A stretch of 11,694 nucleotides of DNA from Firmicutes bacterium AM55-24TS (GCA_003460745.1 QTVU01000066.1:1-11694), one strand, 5' to 3'. Shown: positions 1 to 7,555, counted from the stretch's first letter. Numbers and translations are program-made. Notes: generated by a model not told the origin, from the letters alone.

Positions 1-71
1 CAATAATATCTTCTTTTTCGCAAATCTGTTCCAAATATTCAGACATTTCTTTCATTATATTTTCGAAAAAT
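1..71 (-). other. open reading frame continuing past the stop of the large unknown gene; partial
   Basis: On the minus strand the frame one base ahead of the large unknown gene is open from about position 87 to the window edge. Below position 71 it reads EFFENIMKEMSEYLEQIC and onward, an amphipathic, protein-like stretch. There is an ATG at 55-53, but no good ribosome binding site lies at a proper distance; the only candidate, GGGGTGA, is about 16 nt away. Two readings are possible. One is a separate downstream gene starting at 55 or 46. The other is the true C-terminal continuation of the upstream gene: dropping one G from GGGG at about 75-78 joins ...NECICLG directly to EFFENIM. I cannot decide between them from 71 bases. 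Confidence 0.4.
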
Positions 72-2273
72 TCACCCCAAGCAAATACACTCGTTTATCC
101 ATTCAGTATTTACATCCTTGAACTTCTCTAACCACTTATCGCTATTGTATTTTATAAATATATCCTTCACTCTTACGGATAATCTCATATTTTTATCTAT
201 GTCTTTATATCTAAACGTTTCTGATAACATAGCTTCTATATAATTATTCTCTATATTCATCATGCCGTAACTATTTTGATGAAATATATCTTTTATTTCA
301 TCAGCAAGTACATCTAATTCCAGTGCTTGTTCCTCTTCTGTTTCTTCATCTTTATAAGAAAATTCCTGTGTCTGTTCATCTTTATAGGAAGATTCCGCTA
401 TTTGTTCTTCTTTCATTTCTCCATATTTTAGAAGAAGTTCTACTTTTTTCTTTATATTTTTTTCATATTTACAAGAATATTCCAGTGTATGTCCACCTTC
501 ATAAGAAAATTCCGAAGTCTGTTCATCTTCTTCATCTTCATAGGAATCATAAATGTCACAAAAACACTCTCGATAATTCTTTATATAATTAAAAACCCAT
601 TTATCAACATTCATCTCAGTTTCAAGATACATACGTTTCAAATACGTTCCCAAAAATACAGGGTATGTACTATAATTTGTTACATTAACTATATATTTAT
701 ATTTGTCCTTCACATTATCGTAGTGGCGTATATTTTTAATCCTATTTTTCAAATTCTTATCTTCATCCATCTTAATACTAATCATCGAATCCAATATAAA
801 GTTGATAGGTTGAAATATTCTTTCAAATTCATATCCGCCAATACTATTGATCATGTTGTTATAGCCCTTGTTGTTACTGAACTGAGAACATTTATCGGTC
901 AACATATTATCAACAAACAATCGTAATCCGCTTATTAGTTCCCCTTTGCCACCGTCAACTTTGGTTGCTGCTGTACGCTCCGTTTTCGGTACCTTGCATT
1001 TTATACCGTAATTATTTGCTTCTTTCGTTAATATACTGAATATAGATAATATATCAAGCATGATCTTTTCAGACTCATCTTCATCCTCATCTTCCCAAAA
1101 GAATTCGGGATCTATAAAGTTTTCCTCATTTTTATAGTTATAATTTTCCCCATAGTAAACGTTTCGAACGATTTTACTAAAAGCATTTTTCATATCATCA
1201 ATAATAATCTTCGCACAGTTTATGTATTTCGTTTCGCAATGATTTTTCTCATATACCCAAACAGCAATATCCTTGATTAGTTCATCAACAAAATCAGAAA
1301 ATTTATTATTTATTATTAAGAATTTCATATACGGAAGTCTGTTGAATGAAATATTGCATTTTTTATTTGGTTGAAAAAACTTTTTAATAATATATTTACG
1401 CATCTGTTGTTCTATGTCTTTTTGTGGATTTTCAACGTGTATATTTTTTTTATTATTCATAGTTTCTTCACCTGTACCCCATGCTCCCTGCATATCTTTA
1501 TTTAATACGAACATAATGTCTTTTAAATCTTCAATTCGAACACTGTCTTCTTTTTTTGTAAATCTTCCAAATAACCATCCTTGTTCACCAATGTAAAAAC
1601 AAAATATAATGTTTAGAAAATATAGAAGTATTATTGAAAATATTGTATATCTGTCTTTAAATTTATATTTCTTTATATATCCACCCTTTATATGTTCCTT
1701 ACGATAATACTTACCTAAATAATTATCATCTATGCCTTCTATTATCCCTTCAAAGTATTGTTTCATATCATTTATGGGATTATATTCTGTGTCGCTCATT
1801 GTTTCAGTGGAATTATCTTCATCGTTTTCATTTAGCATCTTATCCCACACGCTATCAACCGCTTCAAATTTAGTTATAAATACTATAATCGAGTTATTTT
1901 CTTTAATCGACTCTTCAGATATATCAGTCATAGGTTCTTTATCCAACTTAAATTTAACAGGATTCTCCACCAAATAATTAAACAAAGTTTCCCCCTTAGT
2001 TCTCCACTTTGATATTGGCTTTTCTTTTTCTATCGCATATAAATAATCTCCAATATACTTATATGGTATATTCGAAGTTGCACACATATAGCCAAATAAA
2101 TATTTTCCTAATCGGGTTAAACTTATTGCGTGTTGTTTGTCAAACAACTCTTTTTTAAACAATCCTTCTTCATTCGTTATATTCCATCTCAGTAGATAAC
2201 GAAATCTACGTTCATATTTCATACGCAGTTTGTTTTCTTCATTCGTATCCTGCTCACAAAATTTCTTCCACAT
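72..2273 (-). CDS. unknown large acidic protein with one membrane segment
   Basis: I do not recognise the family. The product is about 733 residues, rich in Glu, Asp, Lys, Asn, Tyr and Ile. One clear hydrophobic segment lies at residues about 209-229 (IFSIILLYFLNIIFCFYIG), flanked by a lysine-rich side (KKYKFKDR) before it and GEQGWLFGRFTKKED after it. There is no N-terminal signal peptide, so it is probably a single-pass membrane protein with large soluble parts. Acidic clusters occur near residues 390-400 (FFWEDEDEDESEK) and 570-580. Residues 585-643 carry two tandem pairs of a 10-residue repeat. No Walker, nuclease, protease or methyltransferase motif was found. The start is set at ATG 2273 rather than GTG 2276, because AAGGTGG lies 6 nt from the ATG but only 3 nt from the GTG. 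A sigma-A type promoter lies about 70 nt upstream. Base composition is visibly poorer in G+C than the UvrA-like gene in the same window. The stop at 72-74 may be a frameshift product. Confidence 0.75.
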   Translation of the reverse strand: MWKKFCEQDTNEENKLRMKYERRFRYLLRWNITNEEGLFKKELFDKQHAISLTRLGKYLFGYMCATSNIPYKYIGDYLYAIEKEKPISKWRTKGETLFNYLVENPVKFKLDKEPMTDISEESIKENNSIIVFITKFEAVDSVWDKMLNENDEDNSTETMSDTEYNPINDMKQYFEGIIEGIDDNYLGKYYRKEHIKGGYIKKYKFKDRYTIFSIILLYFLNIIFCFYIGEQGWLFGRFTKKEDSVRIEDLKDIMFVLNKDMQGAWGTGEETMNNKKNIHVENPQKDIEQQMRKYIIKKFFQPNKKCNISFNRLPYMKFLIINNKFSDFVDELIKDIAVWVYEKNHCETKYINCAKIIIDDMKNAFSKIVRNVYYGENYNYKNEENFIDPEFFWEDEDEDESEKIMLDILSIFSILTKEANNYGIKCKVPKTERTAATKVDGGKGELISGLRLFVDNMLTDKCSQFSNNKGYNNMINSIGGYEFERIFQPINFILDSMISIKMDEDKNLKNRIKNIRHYDNVKDKYKYIVNVTNYSTYPVFLGTYLKRMYLETEMNVDKWVFNYIKNYRECFCDIYDSYEDEEDEQTSEFSYEGGHTLEYSCKYEKNIKKKVELLLKYGEMKEEQIAESSYKDEQTQEFSYKDEETEEEQALELDVLADEIKDIFHQNSYGMMNIENNYIEAMLSETFRYKDIDKNMRLSVRVKDIFIKYNSDKWLEKFKDVNTEWINECICLG
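345..521 (-). repeat. two tandem pairs of a 30-bp (10-residue) in-frame repeat
   Basis: Copies lie at 345-374, 375-404, 462-491 and 492-521, all exactly 30 bp and codon-aligned on the minus strand. In protein order they read QTSEFSYEGG, HTLEYSCKYE, QIAESSYKDE and QTQEFSYKDE. The consensus is [QH]-[TI]-x-E-[FYS]-S-[YC]-[KE]-x-[EG]. A 57-bp unrelated lysine/glutamate stretch separates the two pairs, and weaker echoes lie on both sides. This is an intragenic duplication in the large unknown gene. Confidence 0.8.
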
Positions 2274-2279
2274 CACAAT

Positions 2280-2286
2280 CCACCTT
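2280..2286 (-). promoter_or_regulatory. ribosome binding site deciding the start of the large unknown gene
   Basis: AAGGTGG on the minus strand is 6 nt from ATG 2273 and only 3 nt from GTG 2276, which favours the ATG. Confidence 0.6.
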
Positions 2287-2345
2287 TTTGCTAATTAATG
2301 TTTTAACTTACAATATCCTCATTCATTCCAAACTTATTTTATAAA

Positions 2346-2374
2346 ATTATATCATTTTGACGTAAGTTATGCAA
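2346..2374 (-). promoter_or_regulatory. sigma-A type promoter of the large unknown gene
   Basis: The minus strand reads TTGCAT (2374-2369), a 17-nt spacer, and a perfect TATAAT (2351-2346). Transcription would start near 2339, giving a leader of about 65 nt before ATG 2273. No strong hairpin is evident in that leader. Confidence 0.7.
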
Positions 2375-2419
2375 TATTTTTTTGTAAAATATTTTTATAT
2401 TACGTGTTTTATTATTTAT

Positions 2420-2449
2420 TTGCAGATTATTTAAGCGTATTATTATATA
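2420..2449 (+). promoter_or_regulatory. candidate promoter of the element operon
   Basis: TTGCAG (2420-2425) and TATATA (2444-2449) are separated by 18 nt. The predicted start, near 2456, falls inside a perfect palindrome, ATCAGCTGAT (2451-2460), which could be an operator. The leader would be about 145 nt. The surrounding AT richness makes chance matches likely. A second candidate is TTGAAA at 2464-2469 with a poor -10 (ACTAAT, 2487-2492). Confidence 0.35.
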
Positions 2450-2450
2450 C

Positions 2451-2460
2451 ATCAGCTGAT
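2451..2460. promoter_or_regulatory. palindrome ATCAGCTGAT, possible operator
   Basis: This perfect 10-bp inverted repeat lies where transcription from the 2420-2449 promoter candidate would start. An overlapping AGCT-GAT-AGCT repeat (2455-2465) follows it. An operator role is inferred only from position. Confidence 0.25.
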
Positions 2461-2600
2461 AGCTTGAAAGATTAATATAAAAAATCACTAATCTGCGAAG
2501 TGTTTGCGAAACTTTTTAGGCGTAATTTTGCAGGCACAAACGGCATGACAAAGCGCTTTTTGAAATGAGATAAACAATCTAGAAATATAGGAGGAAACAA

Positions 2601-4267
2601 ATGAATTTATTAAATCATTCACAAACTAACAATATCCAGGATATTATTGATAATATTGAGGAGCAGACCAATTTGACCGTTCCTTCAGCTGTAATTATAC
2701 CATTGAAACAACACAGAACCGTCAACCTTAGCGCAAATGATACATTTGAAATTGACGTAGAACTGGTGACAAGAAAGAAAATATTTAAAAAATTTCAATT
2801 CAGCCGGCTGAAATTGAAAATCCTAATCTTGTTTACAAGTTTGGTACAAAAGGTGTAAGTCGCCTATCAGAAGATGAATGGGACATTTGCAAGAAAATTT
2901 ACCATAAGCTATCGGAGAATATTGACGAGGAATGTGTTTACGGTTTTGTTGGTGCATTTGATAACAAATACATTTTTGGTGATAACATCATCTCGCCAAC
3001 TTCAACAAACACTATTAAAAATGTATTTTTTAGAAGTCCTTGTACAATCGAACATGCGAGTGCAAACTTCTTTTTTGAAAAGTATCTTCCATGCTTCAAA
3101 AGTCAGACAGAGGGTCTCATCTTTTTGTTTACCCTGCTTTTAAGCACTTGTATATCACGATTGGGTAACTTAGGCACTGATCGACCGTCATTTATTTTGG
3201 CTGTTATAGGTCGCACAGGTAGCTATAAAACTTCTACGGTTCAAGCTACACTCAATCCATATAATAATGAAAATTTTAGTGTTTGTTCTTTTGAAGACAC
3301 AGTTGCCAGTATTATAGCAACCTTAAAACAGTCGCGTGATATGATTACAATCGTTGATGATTTTTATACAAATACTGACAGAGAAATAACTGCCAAGCTT
3401 GAAAAAATTATACGCCTTAACGGTGACAAATCATCAGTTGCTAAGAAAATGAGTGGTAAAAAAATCGTATCCGAATCGTCTGATACAATCACGGTTGTCA
3501 CAGGTGAACAGATTCCAAAAGTACGATTTTCATCGATTCCGCGTATGCTCATTATCGACTTTCAAGAGGCAGTCAATTTGCAGGCATTAACGGAGTTACA
3601 GGCCTCACAAGCTGAGTTCAGAGGTGCATTGGCTGATTTCATTCAATACACATTAGATATTGACTTTTGTATTAAATTGAGGCAAACATTCTTGGATCAT
3701 CGAGATAGCATTATGCATCACGAAGCTCCGAAATGGCACGCACGTTATACATCAATGTGTTGTTGGTTTTTGGCAATTTACGATATGTTTTGCGAATATT
3801 GCACTGCGAAAAATATTTTTTTCGCCAACATCAGTGATTTTCCATCAAACATTCGTCACTACATCGCCGAGCAAAGCAAGCGTTATCTTGAAAACGACAG
3901 CATCTTCATATTTTTCAAGACACTTGAATCATTACGTATCGAAAACAAGCTACATACAATAAATACATCAAAAATCACCAATGACACACCAAAAACAGAT
4001 ATTTTATACAGTGATGACTATGTTTGGATTGAAAGTGTTAATGTTTTTGCTAAAATCAAACTTGCATGCCAAAATGAAGGCATTTCGTTTGATTTATCTC
4101 GGCAAGAACTTTACCAAAAATTAGAAAGTGAAAAATTACTTATAACAAAGGATAACCGTCGTTCATACGAATATCGAAAAGGACAATTTAGGCAATCCGT
4201 TATATGTTTGCCAAGAAATAATCTCAACCGTTATTTGACTTATGATAAGGAGGACATCAAACTATGA
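2601..4267 (+). pseudogene. P-loop ATPase, probable replication helicase of a mobile element; split by a -1 frameshift
   Basis: This is read as one gene in two frames. Residues 1-64 start at ATG 2601, with AGGAGG at 2589-2594 and a 6-nt spacer. The frame then shifts by -1 at the A6 run 2787-2792, and 491 further residues run to 4267, giving about 555 in all. Without the shift, the first frame runs out at 2858, and the second has no ATG before about 3341 and no proper ribosome binding site. The joined protein shows a Walker A motif GRTGSYKTS (residues about 204-212, Lys codon 3227-3229), a Walker B motif MITIVDDF ending in two Asp (about 253-254), and a conserved stretch GDKSSVAKKMSG. It also shows TVVTGEQIP followed by SSIPR, with a possible arginine finger at about 315. 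The C-terminal 100 residues look like a winged helix. This layout recalls the DUF927/primase-associated helicase ATPases of integrative elements and phages; the exact family is unconfirmed. The role would be unwinding or loading at the element's origin. One missing A (A7 to A6) explains the break. Recoding or sequencing error is not excluded. Confidence 0.65.
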
Positions 4268-5061
4268 GTACTGAAAGCGAAAATCTATACACAAAGAATA
4301 ATCAACTAATAGCACAAATTTATGATAACCTTTCGGGAGAGAATAAATCAGAAGAAGCAATTTCGCTTCTTCTAAATCCCAACCATATCTCACCAACAGA
4401 ACAGGTAAAAATTCTTGGACTATTAGGTGAAAAGGATGAAAGATTTCATTCTTTGCTCATCAAAACAGTATTAAATAATATTAATATTTTAGACAATAAC
4501 GAGTCGTTTAAAATAATTAATAATCATTTTAAACAACTGGTAAATCAAGCTTATTTACTTGATGATAACGCAATAATTAAGATTTGTCAGGACTTATTTT
4601 ATCTTATAAGTCAAGGTGTCGCTGCATTTTATCCATACATTTGGATACTGCTAAAAAAACATGGTCATATTACAACACACACCGACAAGAAATTAAGAAT
4701 CATCAGCCATTATGCAGTCATTTTCAGTTTCGATGGGTACAATGCTAAATCCATCCGAGAAATACTCAAAAGCAACTGTATATTATGCTCAGAACAAGCA
4801 CTCAGTGCATTTAAAACAGTAAAAACAAAGAAAGAACAAGCATATTCACAATGTGCAAAAGCATTGCTATATATCATGATTCAAGCTTTTAAGAAACAAC
4901 AGCCGGACTATGATAAATTTGACGAATACTTATCGGATGTTCCAAATAAGTATCGCGAAGAACTTCGTTGCGATTCATTATCAAGAAATTCCGAAAGGCT
5001 GTATGCTAATTTGTATAGTTTCTTTGAGAGTGGCGATCACAAACAAGTTTATGGCTTGTAA
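4264..5061 (+). CDS. unknown helical protein coupled to the ATPase
   Basis: I do not recognise this 265-residue protein. It appears almost wholly alpha-helical, with no signal peptide. One moderately hydrophobic stretch lies near residues 115-130 (SQGVAAFYPYIWILL) but is too mixed to call a membrane span with confidence. A Cys-x2-Cys-free middle part and a charged C-terminus (KKQQPDYDKFDEYLSDV) give no catalytic clue. The start ATG 4264 overlaps the ATPase stop by 4 nt (ATGA) and has AAGGAGG at 4247-4253, 10 nt upstream. Translation is therefore probably coupled and the two products made in similar amounts. The context suggests a partner or accessory factor of the ATPase, for example in replication or maintenance, but this is inferred from position only. 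Confidence 0.8.
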   Translation: MSTESENLYTKNNQLIAQIYDNLSGENKSEEAISLLLNPNHISPTEQVKILGLLGEKDERFHSLLIKTVLNNINILDNNESFKIINNHFKQLVNQAYLLDDNAIIKICQDLFYLISQGVAAFYPYIWILLKKHGHITTHTDKKLRIISHYAVIFSFDGYNAKSIREILKSNCILCSEQALSAFKTVKTKKEQAYSQCAKALLYIMIQAFKKQQPDYDKFDEYLSDVPNKYREELRCDSLSRNSERLYANLYSFFESGDHKQVYGL

Positions 5062-5129
5062 TTGCTGAAGCCGATATGTAACTGCCCTTGTTTCATTTAT
5101 GTATTATTTTCATAGAGGAGGAAAACACA

Positions 5130-5786
5130 ATGCAGAAAAGTATTTTATATTTAGATAAAAAACAAGGGCAGACATATCATGCCATATTCAAAAATAATCA
5201 TGGGAGGCGGTTATACATACAACTACAAATTAATAATAATGAAATTTTCATTTCAGATTGTTTTTACACCGACAGACATGCAAGGAACGGACATAATGCC
5301 GTTCCCTGCAAATTTCATACTTCACACTGTACTTGTGATAGTTTAATTGATGTATTCAAAAATGAGCTTGACAAAACATTTTTCGGAATTGAATTTTCCG
5401 ATACCGAAAACAAGTTGTCAACAGAAGAATATATCAAATTAAAAACACAAGTCAAAACAAAATATAAATTTTTAATTCTTGTAAACGATAATAATACATA
5501 TAAAACAAGACTAAAAAATCGTATTCACAGGTCGATTTTGCTTGAAATCGTTCGCAGTGGAAACAAAGGAACAATTACCGATTGTCACTACAGCGACAAA
5601 ACATACAAGCGAAACAACGCATACATAACACCGTCAGGACTGACAAGTATTACTTTTGATTTTAGTCTTTACAACATATTAAAAATAGTCAATTCTGAGC
5701 TTAATTGTGATTTTACCGATGTTATCATCACGCAGGACAGTTTTGGCTTTAACGATTCTCCCCTACCGATTTGCGGGAGTATTTAG
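5130..5786 (+). CDS. unknown protein built of two copies of one domain
   Basis: This is a 218-residue protein of no family I recognise. The ATG at 5130 is chosen because AGAGGAGG lies 7-8 nt upstream (5115-5122); the longer in-frame version from 5088 would run through that site and adds a poor N-terminus. The protein is internally duplicated. Residues about 27-90 align with about 134-201, sharing ISDCFYTDR (41-49) versus ITDCHYSDK (149-157). In both, a beta-rich segment precedes the motif, and a hydrophobic stretch with Leu/Ile-x2-[VI]-x-N-[ST]?E-L (SLIDVFKNEL, NILKIVNSEL) follows it. The first copy has extra cysteines and histidines (CKFHTSHCTC, 60-69) that the second lacks, which might bind metal there. 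A linker rich in Lys and Thr joins the halves. No membrane segment is visible. It sits in the operon between the ATPase pair and the recombinase, so a DNA- or replication-linked accessory role is plausible but unproven. Confidence 0.8.
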   Translation: MQKSILYLDKKQGQTYHAIFKNNHGRRLYIQLQINNNEIFISDCFYTDRHARNGHNAVPCKFHTSHCTCDSLIDVFKNELDKTFFGIEFSDTENKLSTEEYIKLKTQVKTKYKFLILVNDNNTYKTRLKNRIHRSILLEIVRSGNKGTITDCHYSDKTYKRNNAYITPSGLTSITFDFSLYNILKIVNSELNCDFTDVIITQDSFGFNDSPLPICGSI

Positions 5787-5833
5787 ACAAACTATACACC
5801 GCATAAAATAAACTAAAAACGGAGGTAATCATA

Positions 5834-5965
5834 ATGTCGGAATACACGGATATAAGAAACAATACATATCAAATACATCAGCGTTCGCTTGTGAATACTT
5901 CTCAAGCGGAGCAGCAAAAGCAAGAAATAATAGAAGAATTATATCGTATCTTTGATAAGAAATAA
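5834..5965 (+). CDS. small charged protein of 43 residues upstream of the recombinase
   Basis: A short open frame starts at ATG 5834, preceded by GGAGG at 5821-5825 with an 8-nt spacer, and stops at TAA 5963. The product begins MSEYTDIRNNTYQIHQ and ends with a Gln/Glu-rich helix (QAEQQKQEIIEELYRIFDKK). It lies 31 nt before the recombinase start and 47 nt after the preceding gene, in the same direction. The good ribosome binding site and tight spacing support a real gene. Small proteins in this position beside large serine recombinases can be recombination directionality factors, but nothing in this sequence proves that. A control peptide is equally possible. Confidence 0.7.
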   Translation: MSEYTDIRNNTYQIHQRSLVNTSQAEQQKQEIIEELYRIFDKK

Positions 5966-5996
5966 TATCAATAAAATCTGAAAGGAGGAAGCAAAG

Positions 5997-7517
5997 ATGG
6001 CGATTGCGTTATACGCAAGAAAATCAATAGAACGTGAAAACAGTATTTCATGCGAAACACAGATAGAATACTGCAAATCGGTAATCAAACCCGACGAACG
6101 CAATGAGAAAACCGTTGAATTTATCGACAACGGATATTCGGGCGGCAATGTTGACCGTGACGGTTTTCAAAAAATGATGCGTCAAATTGAACGCGGTAAA
6201 ATCAGCAAGGTTATTGTGTACCGTCTTGACCGTATCAGCCGAAGTCTTTCGGATTTTGTAGGCATTTTGGAAACACTCAAAAAGTATAATGTTCAGTTTG
6301 TTTCCTCTCAAGAATCGTTTGACACGTCAAGTCCGTACGGTGAAATGATCGTAAAAATACTTATGGTATTCGCCGAATTTGAACGCAAAAGTATAATTGA
6401 ACGCGTCAAACACGCATATGCTTACAGAAGTGAAATGGGACTGTATATGGGCGGTCGCCGTCCGTACGGTTTTAATTTAAAAGATACTGTTATAAACAAC
6501 GTCAAAACAAAAATGTTTGAGCCTGTTACAAACGAAATTGAGCAGATAAAATATATTTTTGAAAATTATTCAGTACCGAATGTAACACTGCGGCGGCTTA
6601 TGGATAATTTGATTGACAACAACATTTCAGCCACCACAGGCAGTTGGTCCACAGCAAAACTGTCAAACATCATAAAAAATCCAATCTACGTAAAGGCTGA
6701 TAACGCCATATACGAATACTACTCAAAACGCAATGCCAACATCATGAGCGACATCAATCAATTTGACGGCTTGCACGGAATACAAACCTACGGCAAATCA
6801 AAGCATACTGCGGATGATATGTCGGATATTAAAATAGTGGTTATGCCGCATGATGGTATTATAAATTCTGACCTATGGCTAAAATGTCAGAAGAAAATTG
6901 AGAAAAATAAAAAGCTCGGCAATTCCGTCAACAACTCTACAAGTTGGCTCGGCGGTAAAATTGCTTGTAAGCAATGCGGCAGAACAATGACCGTAACAAA
7001 AGGCGGTAAGAAAAAAGACGGCACACAAACACGTTATTTCAGTTGTACAGGCAAGTCGCATAATCGCATATGTAACGGTCCTAAAGTGACGCTGTATGCC
7101 GACAGTTTGGAAGATATGGTATATAACCTTATCGCCGAAAAACTCCAATCACTGAAAGGCTCTCGCAAAAAGATTTCAACCGATAATTCAAACAAGATTA
7201 ATCTGCTGAAAAATCAGCTTAGCGAAATTAAACAGTCACAAGAAAAGATTGTTAATATGCTTTTGGACGACAGCTTTAAATCGGATATGAAATCACTTCT
7301 GAATGAAAAAGCCAAAAAGTTGTCCGAAGAAAGTAAGGCGATTACAGAAAAAATCGAAGACCTTGAAAGTGAAGAAAATGAAATAATCAGTGTTATAAAC
7401 CTATCACAAAAGTGGAAAAACGCAAACACAGACGAACGCAAAGCCGTTTGCAATGTACTTATACATAAAATATTCATATGCGAAGACGGCACTTGTGAAG
7501 TAGTATGGAATATATAA
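5997..7517 (+). CDS. large serine recombinase (site-specific integrase)
   Basis: This 506-residue enzyme cuts and rejoins DNA at attachment sites through a covalent phosphoserine link, integrating or excising the element. The N-terminal resolvase domain (about 1-145) starts ALYARKS with the expected nucleophile Ser10 and Arg8. It carries the usual NGYSGGNVDRDGFQKMM segment (45-61), YRLDRISRS (75-83) and FAEFERKSIIERV (125-137). The recombinase domain follows, with GLYMGGRRPYGFN (148-160) and a helical part to about 235. A zinc ribbon has Cys324, Cys327, Cys350 and Cys359. A long coiled coil covers about 395-465, then a short C-terminal tail. The length fits the large serine recombinases of clostridial integrative elements and prophages. 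The start ATG 5997 has AAAGGAGG 8 nt upstream. It is the last gene of its run and is followed at once by a hairpin terminator. All key residues are present, so it looks active. Confidence 0.95.
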   Translation: MAIALYARKSIERENSISCETQIEYCKSVIKPDERNEKTVEFIDNGYSGGNVDRDGFQKMMRQIERGKISKVIVYRLDRISRSLSDFVGILETLKKYNVQFVSSQESFDTSSPYGEMIVKILMVFAEFERKSIIERVKHAYAYRSEMGLYMGGRRPYGFNLKDTVINNVKTKMFEPVTNEIEQIKYIFENYSVPNVTLRRLMDNLIDNNISATTGSWSTAKLSNIIKNPIYVKADNAIYEYYSKRNANIMSDINQFDGLHGIQTYGKSKHTADDMSDIKIVVMPHDGIINSDLWLKCQKKIEKNKKLGNSVNNSTSWLGGKIACKQCGRTMTVTKGGKKKDGTQTRYFSCTGKSHNRICNGPKVTLYADSLEDMVYNLIAEKLQSLKGSRKKISTDNSNKINLLKNQLSEIKQSQEKIVNMLLDDSFKSDMKSLLNEKAKKLSEESKAITEKIEDLESEENEIISVINLSQKWKNANTDERKAVCNVLIHKIFICEDGTCEVVWNI

Positions 7518-7521
7518 TAAA

Positions 7522-7555
7522 AAGCACCTATTTTCGATTATGAAAATAGGTGCTT
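7522..7555. terminator. bidirectional intrinsic terminator
   Basis: A perfect 14-bp inverted repeat (7522-7535 and 7542-7555, arm AAGCACCTATTTTC) has a 6-nt loop. It lies between the converging recombinase and UvrA-like genes. On the minus strand it is followed by TTTTT (7522-7518). On the plus strand it is followed by AATTTTA, a weaker tail. It begins 4 nt after the recombinase stop and ends 4 nt before the UvrA-like stop, so it serves both. As the only sequence between the two genes it is also a candidate neighbour of the recombinase's attachment site. Confidence 0.85.

Larger units (their letters stand above)
2277..2600. other. non-coding divergent promoter region, about 320 bp
   Basis: No credible gene was found on either strand. 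The region is very AT-rich between 2330 and 2450. It holds the minus-strand promoter at 2346-2374 and a weaker plus-strand promoter candidate at 2420-2449. It also has two 10-bp perfect palindromes (2451-2460 and 2550-2559) and a direct repeat TGCGAA at 2494-2499 and 2505-2510. Lying just upstream of a putative replication ATPase, it is a reasonable place for an origin or repressor sites, but no regular iteron array is visible. Confidence 0.5.
2601..7517 (+). mobile_element. putative integrative element module (ATPase, three unknowns, serine recombinase)
   Basis: Five genes run in one direction with short gaps or overlaps: a P-loop replication-type ATPase, a coupled helical protein, a duplicated-domain protein, a 43-residue protein and a large serine recombinase at the end. 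This is the layout of a small integrative mobilisable element, phage satellite or degenerate prophage. No relaxase, coupling protein, capsid or terminase gene is visible. Ends are not defined: no clear attachment-site duplication was found. The right end, if the usual recombinase-adjacent arrangement holds, would be near 7517-7560, at the 3' end of the UvrA-like gene. The left end may lie upstream of 2601 or beyond the window. The coordinates given are those of the gene run only. Confidence 0.5.

Noticed and set aside
345..521. CRISPR array
   Set aside because: The repeats are codon-aligned, adjacent without spacers and diverged, inside a coding frame.
489..926. 145-codon and other plus-strand frames inside the large unknown gene
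   Set aside because: They are low-complexity antisense shadows of an AT-rich gene, without ribosome binding sites or recognisable motifs.
2787..2792. Classical programmed -1 frameshift signal in the ATPase gene
   Set aside because: The codons are TTT AAA AAA TTT, so the site is T AAA AAA, not the A AAA AAA or A AAA AAG heptamer needed for clean double slippage; no strong downstream hairpin was seen. Slippage is kept only as one option.
2874..3143. Open frame of 89 codons on the plus strand
   Set aside because: It overlaps the true ATPase frame, which is open through the whole stretch and gives coherent helicase-like protein; the 89-codon frame does not.
5088..5129. Longer start for the duplicated-domain protein
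   Set aside because: The extra 14 codons run through the ribosome binding site AGAGGAGG that serves ATG 5130.
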